DNA of 39,504 nucleotides from IMG/VR virus record IMGVR_UViG_3300036835_000512, positions 1 through 39,504 of that record. The stretch is one strand, 5' to 3'. Of this stretch, positions 24,440 through 31,198 are shown piece after piece. Each line of letters begins with the position of its first letter. Position 1 is the stretch's first letter. Under the pieces are notes generated by a model that was not told the DNA's origin, did not search any database, and saw only the letters and a program-made list of their open reading frames with translations. Made by a program: the position numbers and the translations under genes. This DNA comes from a virus.

Positions 24440-24734
24440 GGGCCTCCAGGAGCACGACCAGGGCGGCGGTGTCCACGCCGAGGCTCGCGGCGAGCTCGGC
24501 CCCGATCCGCGCCGGCCAGGCAAGCCACGCCTCGCGATGGCGCCGCCCGAAGGCGAACACGATCCGCTCGCCGTCGGCGCGATCGACGAGGGACCCTTCG
24601 CGCTCGAGTACCGTCAGCTCCTTCAACCGCGCCTCGGCCACCATCGCTGCCGTCCGCGCGTCGCCGTAGGGATCCGCTGTCCGCTTCTTGGACCGCTTGC
24701 TGCCGAGTCGGACCCACTGGCGAGCGCGCGCCAC
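24339..24734 (-). CDS. terminase small subunit, Nu1-like
   Basis: A 131-aa protein from a GTG at 24734. EARLKELTVLEREGSLVDRADGERIVFAFGRRHREAWLAWPARIGAELAASLGVD matches the middle and C-terminal part of Nu1-type small subunits, ending in a helix that overlaps the large-subunit gene (LLEAHVAQQLEELSRE). The N-terminus is short and basic, without the usual winged-helix DNA-binding domain of lambda Nu1, so recognition of packaging DNA may depend on another protein, such as the HNH protein encoded just upstream. Confidence 0.82.
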   Translation of the reverse strand: MARARQWVRLGSKRSKKRTADPYGDARTAAMVAEARLKELTVLEREGSLVDRADGERIVFAFGRRHREAWLAWPARIGAELAASLGVDTAALVVLLEAHVAQQLEELSRERFDLDAAGASVVGRAAGESAA

Positions 24735-24740
24735 GGGATC

Positions 24741-25289
24741 TCAGGGGTGCAACCGCTTTCGGCGCTCGGCCTCCGCGTGGCAGTTGCGGCAGAGCAGGAT
24801 CATGCCGTGATCCGGATCATGGCGGATCACGCGCAGATAGCGGCCCCAGAAACCGGCAGACAGATGCGTGCGCGGCCCACCATCGCGCAGGCGCCGACGA
24901 TGTTCGGCGCCGTTGTTCCGCGTGTGCTCTACCGTCAGGAGGCGGTCGGTGTCGGGCCGCCGGCCGACCGGGCACGCGCCGCTGTGCGTCGGGCATCCCG
25001 CGCAGGCGCAGGCGCCGCCCAGCGCCGCAAGCACGGCCGCCCGGAGCTCGGCGCGGTAGCCCGCCTGCCGCCGGCGATCCGCGCGCGCCGTGCGCGGCCC
25101 TTGGCGCCGATTGGCGTAGACCTTGCGATGTCGGCGCGCGCAGGTCGCGCACGTGCGGTAATAGCCGCCGAGCGGATGCCGACGAACCCAGCGGAGCTTG
25201 CAACTCTGGCACAGGCCGCCAGTCGGCGGCGATTCCAACGCAAACGACGGCGCCTCGTGCTCCACGGCTAGAATTCTTAGCCTTTCCAC
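24741..25289 (-). CDS. HNH endonuclease next to terminase
   Basis: About 182 aa from a GTG at 25289; GTG at 25265 gives 174 aa, and neither has a clear ribosome site. Two CxxC pairs near residues 27-50 (LCQSCKLRW, CATCARRH) form an N-terminal zinc ribbon. The HNH core is LLTVEHTRNNGAEHRRR followed by GMILLCRNCHAEAERRKR. Terminase-adjacent HNH proteins assist cos cleavage in many phages; such a role here is inferred from position. It begins inside an AT-rich inverted repeat at the end of the preceding gene. Confidence 0.82.
   Translation of the reverse strand: MERLRILAVEHEAPSFALESPPTGGLCQSCKLRWVRRHPLGGYYRTCATCARRHRKVYANRRQGPRTARADRRRQAGYRAELRAAVLAALGGACACAGCPTHSGACPVGRRPDTDRLLTVEHTRNNGAEHRRRLRDGGPRTHLSAGFWGRYLRVIRHDPDHGMILLCRNCHAEAERRKRLHP
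25266..25282. other. AT-rich inverted repeat at HNH gene start
   Basis: GGCTA (25266-25270) and TAGCC (25278-25282) flank GAATTCT. It spans the stop codon of the gene ending at 25277 and the alternative HNH starts, so it could modulate translation or transcription of the packaging genes. Confidence 0.3.
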
Positions 25290-25552
25290 GGTGCTGCCGC
25301 TAGGAATTTCGCGCGGGGCGCCGCCTCGCCGGCCAGGCCCGGCTGGCAAGGACCCGCCACGCGGGGTGTCGCGGTGGGCACCGCCCGTGGCAGCCCGAGC
25401 GTGGCCGCCAGCCACGCTGTGATCCGCCGTGTGCCGCGCTGGCCCGCGCGCCAGACCTCGCTGTCGTCCGTCACGTGCGCTTGTGCGATCATCTGCTCGC
25501 CGTCGAGCTGCTCGCACGTGATGACGAGTGCACGTTCACGACGACGTGCCAC
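25277..25552 (-). CDS. hypothetical protein before HNH gene
   Basis: A 91-aa protein from a GTG at 25552, overlapping the end of the small membrane-protein gene by 17 bases. ARRRERALVITCEQLDGEQMIAQAHVTDDSEVW is a beta-alpha-like start; the C-terminal half is Ala/Pro-rich (GLPRAVPTATPRVAGPC). No family was recognised. Its support comes from the end-to-end chain of coupled genes and from protein-like composition. Confidence 0.5.
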   Translation of the reverse strand: MARRRERALVITCEQLDGEQMIAQAHVTDDSEVWRAGQRGTRRITAWLAATLGLPRAVPTATPRVAGPCQPGLAGEAAPRAKFLAAAPWKG

Positions 25553-25682
25553 CGCCGCCGCGCGTCCGCGTCGTCAGCGCCTCGAGCAGCGCGCCGACTG
25601 GCCGCTCGAGGCGCCAGACGACGAAGGCAATCAGCGCGGGCCACACGAGGACGGCGAGCACGCTGGCGAGGGATGCCATCAT
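25536..25682 (-). CDS. small single-pass membrane protein
   Basis: A 48-aa protein (ATG at 25682, second ATG at 25679). SLASVLAVLVWPALIAFVVWRL is a membrane helix, followed by a basic Gly/Thr tail. It is coupled by ATGA overlap to the membrane-protein gene before it. A holin-like or membrane-regulatory role is possible, but nothing beyond size and topology supports it. Confidence 0.55.
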   Translation of the reverse strand: MMASLASVLAVLVWPALIAFVVWRLERPVGALLEALTTRTRGGGGTSS

Positions 25683-25870
25683 GGGCCGTGCGGGGCATCC
25701 GGCGGCGCGCTCGGCGGCCGCGGCGGGCGCGGTGATGGTGGCGGGTGCTCGATCGGCGGCGACTCCCCGGCGGCGAGGCGCGCTGGCCGATAGGCATGCC
25801 AGAGGTACACGCCGCCGACGAGGACCGCGACCACGACGACCGCGACGATGAGGAGATCGAGGACGCTCAT
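25679..25870 (-). CDS. small membrane protein with proline-rich tail
   Basis: A 63-aa protein. MSVLDLLIVAVVVVAVLVGGVYLW is an N-terminal membrane helix; the rest is a Pro-rich segment (PPIEHPPPSPRPPRPPSAPP). This layout, a membrane anchor followed by an extended Pro-rich stretch, is seen in spanin-type proteins, but no lipoprotein partner is adjacent, so the function stays open. It overlaps the next membrane gene by ATGA. Confidence 0.58.
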   Translation of the reverse strand: MSVLDLLIVAVVVVAVLVGGVYLWHAYRPARLAAGESPPIEHPPPSPRPPRPPSAPPDAPHGP

Positions 25871-25879
25871 GGGTCCGCG

Positions 25880-26146
25880 CTAGCGCCGCCGGCCGCGGCC
25901 GGTGCGGCGGTAGCCGGGCGCCGAGACCGTGCCGCGGGCGCGGCCGACGCTCTTGACGGCGTTGCCCCACCTGCGGCGCACGGCGCGGGCGACGTGGGCG
26001 TAGCTGCCCTTCGTCCCGCGCTGGGCGGCGCGGGCGAGGGCGTTGCGGGCACGGGCCTTGGTATCGATCGGGAAGGAGCGGGTGCGGGGGTAAGCGAAGG
26101 CCGAGCGCGGCAGCGCGTGCCGGCGCTTCGTCGTGAGGGCAGCCAT
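25880..26146 (-). CDS. small basic protein, DUF6582-like motif
   Basis: An 88-aa protein. LPRSAFAYPRTRSFPIDTKARARNALARAAQRGTKGSYAHVARAVRRRWG follows the FAYPxxRxYPIDxxxxARNALAR pattern of a small family common near phage structural genes and in actinobacteria. The C-terminus is highly basic (GYRRTGRGRRR). The role is unknown; family members often lie in head or packaging neighbourhoods. It is followed by a nine-base gap to the membrane-protein gene. Confidence 0.65.
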   Translation of the reverse strand: MAALTTKRRHALPRSAFAYPRTRSFPIDTKARARNALARAAQRGTKGSYAHVARAVRRRWGNAVKSVGRARGTVSAPGYRRTGRGRRR

Positions 26147-26150
26147 TGCG

Positions 26151-26348
26151 TCATGATCCTTTCGGCGCGGGCGGGGCGCCGCGGAGGTCCTTGGCGCGCG
26201 CGCTCGAGAGGCCGATGGCGACATACTGGTCGTACTGGCGCACCACCGGACCCGTGCGGCGCGTGCCGGAGTGCAACCGCCCGCGCTGGTACGCGCGATA
26301 CTCGCGCGCCATGTGCCGATGGAAGGCCGTGTTCCGTCGCTCGGCCAT
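26151..26348 (-). CDS. small DUF6496-like protein
   Basis: A 65-aa protein from the ATG at 26348. AREYRAYQRGRLHSGTRRTGPVVRQYDQYVAIGLSSARAKDLRG matches the motif in which a basic stretch (xxEFKxGxLxSG) is followed by VVxxxxQAIAIGLSEAR, as in DUF6496. These small proteins are frequent in phages and bacteria; the function is unknown. An upstream Met at 26366 is less likely. Confidence 0.65.
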   Translation of the reverse strand: MAERRNTAFHRHMAREYRAYQRGRLHSGTRRTGPVVRQYDQYVAIGLSSARAKDLRGAPPAPKGS

Positions 26349-26391
26349 CGCCCCGCCCCCTAGCACAGTGCCGGCCGCTCGACCACAGGAA

Positions 26392-26952
26392 CTAGGCGCC
26401 GCCGGCCTTGCCGGCGTCGCGGCGGATGCGCCGGTCGATCTGCCGCGACAGGTTCACCAGCAGCCGCTCGTTCAAGTAGTCGGCGATCTTCGGCAGCACG
26501 TCCGACCGCGCCATCATGCCGTGCACCGACGGCCCGTAGAGCTCGCGGATCGGCAGGCGCTCGCGGCCCTTGCGCTCGAAGACGCCGCGGTGGCCGTGCT
26601 TCACCGTGGCGATGAAGGCGCGGCGGTACGTCTCGGTCTTCGCGCCGAGCTGGAGCGTGACACCCGTCGTGCGGGTGTCGCGCACCTTGAACTTGATCAT
26701 CGGGATCGCCTTGCCCTCGCCGATGAGCGCCGCCTCGAGGTGCTCGGGCCGGGCCGGTTCGGTCCGCAGCGCGTCCTTGATGTCCGCCGACGGGATGCCC
26801 ATCAGCGGCCGCAAGAGCTGCGCCGTCTCGACCTCGCCGTTCTTGATGGTGTCGTTCAGGGCGAGCGCGGCGACCTCCTGGAACCCGGGCGCCCGCAGCG
26901 CGTCGCACATGGCGACGATCGGCGCCGTGTCGAACTCGACGCGGATCTCCAC
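26392..26952 (-). CDS. minor tail protein Z-like (GPZ family)
   Basis: A 186-aa protein from a GTG at 26952. EVAALALNDTIKNGEVETAQLLRPLMGIPSADIKDAL is the conserved start of the lambda-type Minor_tail_Z family, continuing with FKVRDTRTTGVTLQLGAKTETYRRAFIATVKHGHRGVFERKG and LPIRELYGPSVHGMMA. In lambda, gpZ helps join head and tail. Here the gene lies far upstream of the tail genes, among small pre-packaging genes, an unusual but known position. The frame is open upstream to 27138 but overlaps the small membrane-protein gene. Confidence 0.83.
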   Translation of the reverse strand: MEIRVEFDTAPIVAMCDALRAPGFQEVAALALNDTIKNGEVETAQLLRPLMGIPSADIKDALRTEPARPEHLEAALIGEGKAIPMIKFKVRDTRTTGVTLQLGAKTETYRRAFIATVKHGHRGVFERKGRERLPIRELYGPSVHGMMARSDVLPKIADYLNERLLVNLSRQIDRRIRRDAGKAGGA

Positions 26953-26954
26953 GG

Positions 26955-27095
26955 CTAGCGCCCCGGCGTCAGGTAGAGCGCCAGTACGAGCAGCGCCAGG
27001 CCGAGCGCGACCAGGTTGATCCGCACCGGCAGCTGGAAGATGGCGATCACGAACGACACGAAGGCGGCAACGAGGAGCGCGCGATCCGTCGGCAT
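26955..27095 (-). CDS. small two-helix membrane protein
   Basis: A 46-aa protein (MPTDRALLVAAFVSFVIAIF...) with two membrane segments joined by LPVRIN and AGGGAGAGG-like purine-rich bases upstream of the ATG at 27095 (GGGAGAGGCTC). The TAG is two bases before the next start. It is too short for a firm assignment; a holin-like role is possible. Confidence 0.6.
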   Translation of the reverse strand: MPTDRALLVAAFVSFVIAIFQLPVRINLVALGLALLVLALYLTPGR

Positions 27096-27222
27096 GAGCC
27101 TCTCCCTCGCGTGGCGGGGGGCCGACGCGACGGCCCATCCGCCGCGCCGGCCGGTGATGGAACGGACCGGGGGTCGGTCTGCCTCGCCCGATAGCATGGT
27201 GGCCCGTCGCAGGCTAGCCGCA

Positions 27223-27471
27223 TCAGCTCGCGCGGCGCCTGCGCCCCTTCGGCCCGGGCAGTGCGAGCTCGAGCTGCGCCGCCTGGACGATGACCGTGAC
27301 GGCCTGGTGGTGCTGGAGCCGGGCCAGCTGCTCGACCTGCTCCTCCCCGACGTCATCGGCCTCGAACGTGAGGCGGGTCGTCACGCCGACGACTTCGCCC
27401 TTGTTGACCTTCGCGCCGGTCGCGATCTTCGCGAGCCGGAGCTCCATCGTGATCGGGTCGCCGATCGCCAT
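27223..27471 (-). CDS. hypothetical beta-rich protein, early operon
   Basis: An 82-aa protein with GGAGAGGAG upstream of its ATG. MELRLAKIATGAKVNKGEVVGVTTRLTFEADDVGEEQVEQLARLQHHQAVTVIVQAAQLEL suggests a small alpha/beta fold with alternating strands. The tail is basic (GPKGRRRRAS). No family was recognised. A 127-base stretch without a gene separates it from the membrane-protein gene. Confidence 0.6.
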   Translation of the reverse strand: MAIGDPITMELRLAKIATGAKVNKGEVVGVTTRLTFEADDVGEEQVEQLARLQHHQAVTVIVQAAQLELALPGPKGRRRRAS

Positions 27472-27488
27472 TGGTGAAGTCTCCTCTC

Positions 27489-28046
27489 CTACGTGTAGGC
27501 AAACGCCAGTTGCTGCTCCTGCTCGGGCGCGAGCGCGGCGAAGTGACTGCGGCGCGCGCTCTCCTGCTCTGCCAGCCACTCGGCGAAGACCTTACTGTGC
27601 TTCGTCTTGTTACAGGTGCCGCAGAGCAGCCGGATGTTCCGCGCGTGCAGCCGCTCCCAGTCCTGGCGATGCTGCGGGGGCTCGCAGTGTTCGATCTGGA
27701 CGTCGCGCTCGTTCCGAAAGGCCATCCCGCACGCGAGGCAGAGCCCTTCCTCGCCCATCATAGCGCGGAGCCACGGCACGAGCGCGCGATAGTTCATCTG
27801 CACCATGAAGAACTCGGTGGTCTCGCCGGCCTTTCGGGCGGCGCGCCGGGCACGCTGCGTGATGATCCAGAGCGCGCGATCCGTGTTCTTCCGCAGGTCC
27901 TGGAGCCGATTCCTGCAAGACTTGCAGACCGGATCGAAGCGGGCCGTACTAGTACGGCCCACGCCCTTCACCTTGAAGTGGGAATGGTGCTTCCACTCCT
28001 GGCACTCTCGACACTGCCGCTCGCAGGGCCGCGGGATCGTGGTCAT
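27489..28046 (-). CDS. HNH nuclease with N-terminal zinc ribbon
   Basis: A 185-aa protein that starts in an ATGA overlap with the replication gene. Cys pairs C12xxC15 and C41xxC44 form a zinc ribbon. The nuclease core is CLACG (103-107), VQIEHCEPPQHRQDW with His120, then HARNIRLLCGTCNKTKHSK with C142, C145, Asn146 and His150. It could act in replication or recombination, or be a homing-type enzyme. A 20-bp perfect palindrome lies inside its gene (27941-27960). Confidence 0.86.
   Translation of the reverse strand: MTTIPRPCERQCRECQEWKHHSHFKVKGVGRTSTARFDPVCKSCRNRLQDLRKNTDRALWIITQRARRAARKAGETTEFFMVQMNYRALVPWLRAMMGEEGLCLACGMAFRNERDVQIEHCEPPQHRQDWERLHARNIRLLCGTCNKTKHSKVFAEWLAEQESARRSHFAALAPEQEQQLAFAYT
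27941..27960. repeat. perfect 20-bp palindrome inside HNH gene
   Basis: The ten bases GGGCCGTACT are followed directly by their reverse complement AGTACGGCCC. It encodes residues 29-35 (around GRTSTA) between the zinc ribbon and the linker. The palindrome stops exactly at the flanking bases (C on one side, A on the other). Confidence 0.9.
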
Positions 28047-28750
28047 GGGATCGCCTTTCGCTCGCGCGCCGCCATCGCCGCCGCGAGCAGATCGCCGAGC
28101 CGCATCGGATCGCCGCCCCGCACCCCCGCCACCGCGGCCGGCGGATGTCGTGCGCTGGGCATCTTCGGGTCCTGCGCGCGCGCGGCCGTTCGCGCCTCAC
28201 GCGCGCGCGCGCGCGCATCCGGATCCGGATCTTTTTCTTCTAGGGGAACGGGAACGGGTACGGGAGCGCGCGAAGTTGCGGCCCTGTTGCGCTGCAACAT
28301 AGGGCGCAACATCTCGCTTTCTTCTGTCTTTCCGGGCTCTTCCACCCGTCGGTTTGCGCGTGTTTTTTGCATGCGTGTTGCGCTATTTTTCCGCGCCGCG
28401 AGCACTTGCGCGCGGCTCGGCTGGTACTGGTCGAAGTCGTGGATCCGGTAGCCGCCGCGCACGGTTTCCCACAGGCCGGCGCGGACCATGATCGCCGGCC
28501 AGCCGGCCTCGCCGATGTCGCGGCCGGCAGCGCCGCACGTCTGGCCGAGCATCCAGCGACGGCGCTGCTCGTCGATGTACAGCACGCCGCGCGAGACGAA
28601 GCCCTCGGCCACGTCCTGCGGGATAAAGCCGTCCGTCAGGTTCCGGTTGGCGTAGCAGAGGGCTTGCAGCTGGAGCCACGCGCCCATCGCACCGACGCGC
28701 GCGATCTTCAGGTGATCCACAAAGCCGTCATCAATCCGCACCCACGGCAT
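28043..28750 (-). CDS. replication initiator-like protein with winged-helix N-terminus
   Basis: A 235-aa protein with AAAGGA upstream. MPWVRIDDGFVDHLKIARVGAMGAWLQLQALCYANRNLTDGFIP is the typical opening of phage replication organiser proteins (O/DnaD-like N-terminal winged helix), followed by WPAIMVRAGLWETVRGGYRIHDFDQYQPSRAQVLAARK. The middle is a low-complexity linker (APVPVPVPLEEKDPD) and the C-terminus is helical and charged. It would bind the origin and recruit host replication proteins. Repeats within the linker-coding DNA look like that origin. It overlaps the HNH gene by ATGA. Confidence 0.78.
   Translation of the reverse strand: MPWVRIDDGFVDHLKIARVGAMGAWLQLQALCYANRNLTDGFIPQDVAEGFVSRGVLYIDEQRRRWMLGQTCGAAGRDIGEAGWPAIMVRAGLWETVRGGYRIHDFDQYQPSRAQVLAARKNSATRMQKTRANRRVEEPGKTEESEMLRPMLQRNRAATSRAPVPVPVPLEEKDPDPDARARAREARTAARAQDPKMPSARHPPAAVAGVRGGDPMRLGDLLAAAMAARERKAIP
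28199..28216. repeat. alternating purine-pyrimidine (CG) tract
   Basis: An uninterrupted 18-base alternating stretch, mostly GC dinucleotides, inside the replication gene, where it encodes RARARA. Such tracts can adopt Z-form under supercoiling. It lies about 70 bases from the candidate origin repeats. Confidence 0.7.
28268..28392. other. candidate replication origin inside replication gene
   Basis: The 9-mer TGTTGCGCT occurs at 28285-28293 and 28376-28384, and its inverse GCGCAACA at 28304-28311. Further GTTGC and TTTGCGC near-copies occur at 28275 and 28352. T-runs (GTTTTTTGC, CTATTTTTCC) make this the most AT-rich part of the gene. Iterons plus an AT-rich region in the initiator's own linker recall lambda ori within gene O. 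Confidence 0.45.
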
Positions 28751-28773
28751 CGCGATGTCCTTTCAGCCCACTG

Positions 28774-29004
28774 CTAGAGGCGCCTGCCGCCGCCGCTGAA
28801 GCGGTCGCGGTCCTTGCAGGTGAGGAAGTGACTGATCCAGACCGCCGGGCCGCGCTCGACACGCGGCGGCCGCCCGGGATCGTTCATCCCGGCCGCCTCG
28901 ACGCGGTAGCTGTAGACCTGCTCGAGGGGGATGTCGGCGCCCGCGGGCGAGACCGCCCAGGTGATCGGGCGCCCGCAGCCCTTACAGGTCGCCGACGCGC
29001 TCAT
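28774..29004 (-). CDS. small zinc-ribbon protein
   Basis: A 76-aa protein starting MSASATCKGCGRPITWAVSPAGADIPLEQVYSYRV. The CxxCGRPI knuckle and a later Cys in HFLTCKDRDRF make up a small zinc ribbon; this pattern with ITWAVSPxGxxIPL is common in small phage early proteins. Overlaps the preceding gene by ATGA. Function unknown. Confidence 0.68.
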   Translation of the reverse strand: MSASATCKGCGRPITWAVSPAGADIPLEQVYSYRVEAAGMNDPGRPPRVERGPAVWISHFLTCKDRDRFSGGGRRL

Positions 29005-29189
29005 GCGATCGCCTCCCGGAGCTTTTCCGTGAGTTCGGTCGGAAGGGCCTTCGTGTCGAGCACGACGCCCCGCGGACAGATCACCTGCCCGATGATCGCC
29101 TGGTTCAGCCGCGTCCGCTCCTCGGCCGTGAAGCGGCCGCGAACGGCCGTCCATCGCGCCAGCAGAACCAGCACCGATCCGTCCGTCAT
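29001..29189 (-). CDS. small hypothetical early protein
   Basis: A 62-aa protein (MTDGSVLVLLARWTAVRGRFTAEERTRLNQAIIGQVICPRG...). It looks helical with a short central strand. ATGA overlaps with the genes on both sides place it firmly in the early operon. No family was recognised. Confidence 0.6.
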   Translation of the reverse strand: MTDGSVLVLLARWTAVRGRFTAEERTRLNQAIIGQVICPRGVVLDTKALPTELTEKLREAIA

Positions 29190-29854
29190 GGCGCTGCCCC
29201 AGTGAGGCCGCGGACGGCCGCGGCGTTCCGTTCGAGCACATACCGCCGGCCGAGCTGGAGAGCCGCGCGCTGCTTGCCGAGCGCGCGCGCGATGCGGGCC
29301 TTCGACCACCCCGCAGTGCGCAACGCCTCGATGCGGCTCCAGGTCTCGGCTGCCGGCACGCGCGCGCCCGCCGCGTGCGCGGTCGTCTGCACGGCGAGGA
29401 TGCGCTCCACGGTCGACGCCTTGCACCGACGACGTCGTGGGCGGTCGGGGCGACACGCATGACCACGCAGGAGCTCGGTCAGGCGCGAGCGACTCACGCC
29501 GGCAACGACGGCGATGCGGCGGAGCCCGATACCGCGCGCAACAAGGGCGCACAGATGGCGCCGCGCCATCGCCGGCGATGCCCAGTGCGGTTCATCGACC
29601 GCGCCCGCCCGCGCGGTGGCGTTCAACTCGTCGCGTCGCTCGATCGCCGCCGTGCGATCCGTGGTGCGGAGCTCGACGGCGCCGGCATCGTTCGTGACGA
29701 GCCAGAGGCGCCCGCCACCGACGCAGCGACACCGCCACGGCCGCCGACGGGTTCGCGTATAGATGGCACTCGCGTACCGCGCGTTCGCGATTCGACACAG
29801 CAGGCAGCGGCAGTGGTCGTGGACGTACTTTGTTCGGGTGCCGTGAGCCCTCAT
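29186..29854 (-). CDS. DNA-binding protein with HGTRxxY zinc motif and two HTH regions
   Basis: A 222-aa protein from the ATG at 29854. The N-terminus AHGTRTKYVHDHCRCLLCRIANARY is a recognisable Cys-containing module (HGTRxxYxxxxCRCxxCRxANAxY) seen in phage and actinobacterial DNA-associated proteins. Two helix-turn-helix-like stretches follow: LVARGIGLRRIAVVAGVSRSRLTELL near residues 105-130 and IEALRTAGWSKARIARALGKQRAALQLG near 180-207. It is probably a transcription regulator or nucleoid-type protein of the early operon. Overlaps both neighbours by ATGA. Confidence 0.7.
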   Translation of the reverse strand: MRAHGTRTKYVHDHCRCLLCRIANARYASAIYTRTRRRPWRCRCVGGGRLWLVTNDAGAVELRTTDRTAAIERRDELNATARAGAVDEPHWASPAMARRHLCALVARGIGLRRIAVVAGVSRSRLTELLRGHACRPDRPRRRRCKASTVERILAVQTTAHAAGARVPAAETWSRIEALRTAGWSKARIARALGKQRAALQLGRRYVLERNAAAVRGLTGAAP

Positions 29855-30072
29855 GCCGGCGGCTCCTTCCGCTCGGTACGCGCACCGGCCTTCACGACCC
29901 CAGTGCCACACAGTGGACACGGCGTGAGCCGCAACACACCCTGGCCGCCGCATGCGTGGCACGGAAAGGTGATGGTGCGGGATGTCGTCCACGTCGGGAC
30001 GTCGCCCGCGAGCCCCGACGGTCGGGACACGAGCCCCGTGCCAGCGCAGACGGGGCATATCTCATACGGCAT
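29851..30072 (-). CDS. DnaJ-type zinc-finger small protein
   Basis: A 73-aa protein with four paired Cys motifs: CPVCAGTG, CHACGGQG and CPLCGTG are DnaJ cysteine-rich (CxxCxGxG) repeats. No J-domain is present, so it is a stand-alone zinc module. Such proteins are frequent in phage early operons with unknown roles. It overlaps the RusA gene by 11 bases and the next gene by ATGA. Confidence 0.72.
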   Translation of the reverse strand: MPYEICPVCAGTGLVSRPSGLAGDVPTWTTSRTITFPCHACGGQGVLRLTPCPLCGTGVVKAGARTERKEPPA

Positions 30073-30577
30073 CGGACTTCTCCACGGCGTCGAGGGCGGC
30101 TTCGCCGGCGTGGCCCGCGAGGGCCGTCACGCGGATGCGCACGCCGATCGGCAGGCCGCCATCGGCATAGAGCTTGTGGAGCTCCTCGTCGACGATCTGC
30201 GCGTCGTCGACCCAGAGGATCCCCGTGCAGGCATCCTCGACGGCGCGCGCGAGCTTCAGGACGTCGGGCTTCGTCGTGGGAACCGTCGGGGCGCTCGGCA
30301 GCAGGCCCCGCTTGCCGTGGTGACCCTTCGGGCGCCGGACGAAGAACCACAGCGCGAGCCGCAGCGCGCCCCGATAGGCAGCGGCACGTCGGCCGAAGGC
30401 ATCCACCTTGGGTGCCGCCTCGGCGGCTGCGAGCCGAATCGCCGCGCGCCACTCGACGCCGCGCCGCCCACTCATGTCGGTGACCCCGACGTGGAGTTTG
30501 CCGTCGCGGCCACGAATCGGGAACGCGCGTTTGGAACCGCCGGGGACCGGCGCGCCGGGCACGAAGAACTCGATCAT
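30062..30577 (-). CDS. rusA: RusA-family Holliday junction resolvase
   Basis: A 171-aa protein from the ATG at 30577 (MIEFFVPGAPVPGGSKRAFPIRGRDGK). The core KPDVLKLARAVEDACTGILWVDDAQIVD aligns with the RusA catalytic region: Asp105 and the Asp124-Asp125 pair are kept, but the second Asp of the usual DxDN is Leu107, a variant that may alter metal binding or may be tolerated in this subfamily. It would resolve branched DNA before packaging. The frame is open upstream to 30754 through a zinc-ribbon gene. Confidence 0.87.
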   Translation of the reverse strand: MIEFFVPGAPVPGGSKRAFPIRGRDGKLHVGVTDMSGRRGVEWRAAIRLAAAEAAPKVDAFGRRAAAYRGALRLALWFFVRRPKGHHGKRGLLPSAPTVPTTKPDVLKLARAVEDACTGILWVDDAQIVDEELHKLYADGGLPIGVRIRVTALAGHAGEAALDAVEKSDAV

Positions 30578-30759
30578 GCCGGCCGCGGCTCGCCCAGCGG
30601 CAACGGTAACGGCTGCTGCTTCTCGTGCGCCGCGCGCAAGACGTCGACGCTCACGCGCAGCTGTTTCGCGCGGGCTCTGTGCTTGTGGCAGGAGCAGCAG
30701 AGGCCGCCCTCGCCGCGTCTCCGGCAACGGCAGTTCGCTCCACAGATCGGACACGCCAT
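30574..30759 (-). CDS. small zinc-ribbon protein upstream of rusA
   Basis: A 61-aa protein: MACPICGANCRCRRRGEGGLCCSCHKHRARAKQLRVSV has CxxC...CCxC Cys clusters plus basic residues and a Pro/Leu tail. Overlaps rusA by ATGA. Likely nucleic-acid or protein binding; function unknown. Confidence 0.62.
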   Translation of the reverse strand: MACPICGANCRCRRRGEGGLCCSCHKHRARAKQLRVSVDVLRAAHEKQQPLPLPLGEPRPA

Positions 30760-30769
30760 GCGGACCCTC

Positions 30770-31198
30770 CTATGCGGCGTCTTCAGCGCCGCCCAGCTGC
30801 GGCTCAGCGAGCACGGCGACCAGCGGGAGCACGAGCCGGAGAAACGTCGCGCGCCGGCCGGGCGTGAGCGTGTGGTACGCCCGGAGCAGCGTCGCGAGGC
30901 CGGGATCGGTCGGTGGCGCCGGGCGGCTCCCCAGCTCGGCGACGCAGGCGACGAGCGCGAGCGCGGTCGGCCCGACGGCGCCCTCGAGCTGCGGCAGGGC
31001 GGCAGCGAGCGTGTGGAGGACCTTCAAGACCGAGACCAGGGGGAGCTTCGCACACTCGCCGCTCTCCATGCGCGACACGAGGCCCTGGCTCGTGCCGGCG
31101 GCGGCCGCGAGCTCCTGCTGGCTGAGACCGAGGAGCTTCCGCGCCATGCGGACCTGGCGGCCGAGCGCGGCGACGAGCGCCGCCCAGTCCGGCGTCAT
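30770..31198 (-). CDS. XRE-family transcription regulator
   Basis: A 142-aa protein. The N-terminal helix-turn-helix is VRMARKLLGLSQQELAAAAGTSQGLVSRMESGECAKLPLVSVLKVLHTL (about residues 15-65), a Cro/CI-type domain. The C-terminal 70 residues are helical (LLRAYHTLTPGRRATFLRLVLPLVAVLAE), likely for dimerisation. It is the second gene of the early operon, about 550 bases from attP. It could be Cro-like or, depending on how the operon is transcribed in a lysogen, an immunity repressor; no SOS-cleavage protease domain is present. Confidence 0.85.
   Translation of the reverse strand: MTPDWAALVAALGRQVRMARKLLGLSQQELAAAAGTSQGLVSRMESGECAKLPLVSVLKVLHTLAAALPQLEGAVGPTALALVACVAELGSRPAPPTDPGLATLLRAYHTLTPGRRATFLRLVLPLVAVLAEPQLGGAEDAA

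Noticed and set aside
27096-27222. Possible gene in the 127-base gap
   Set aside because: No start with ribosome site or protein-like frame was found on either strand.
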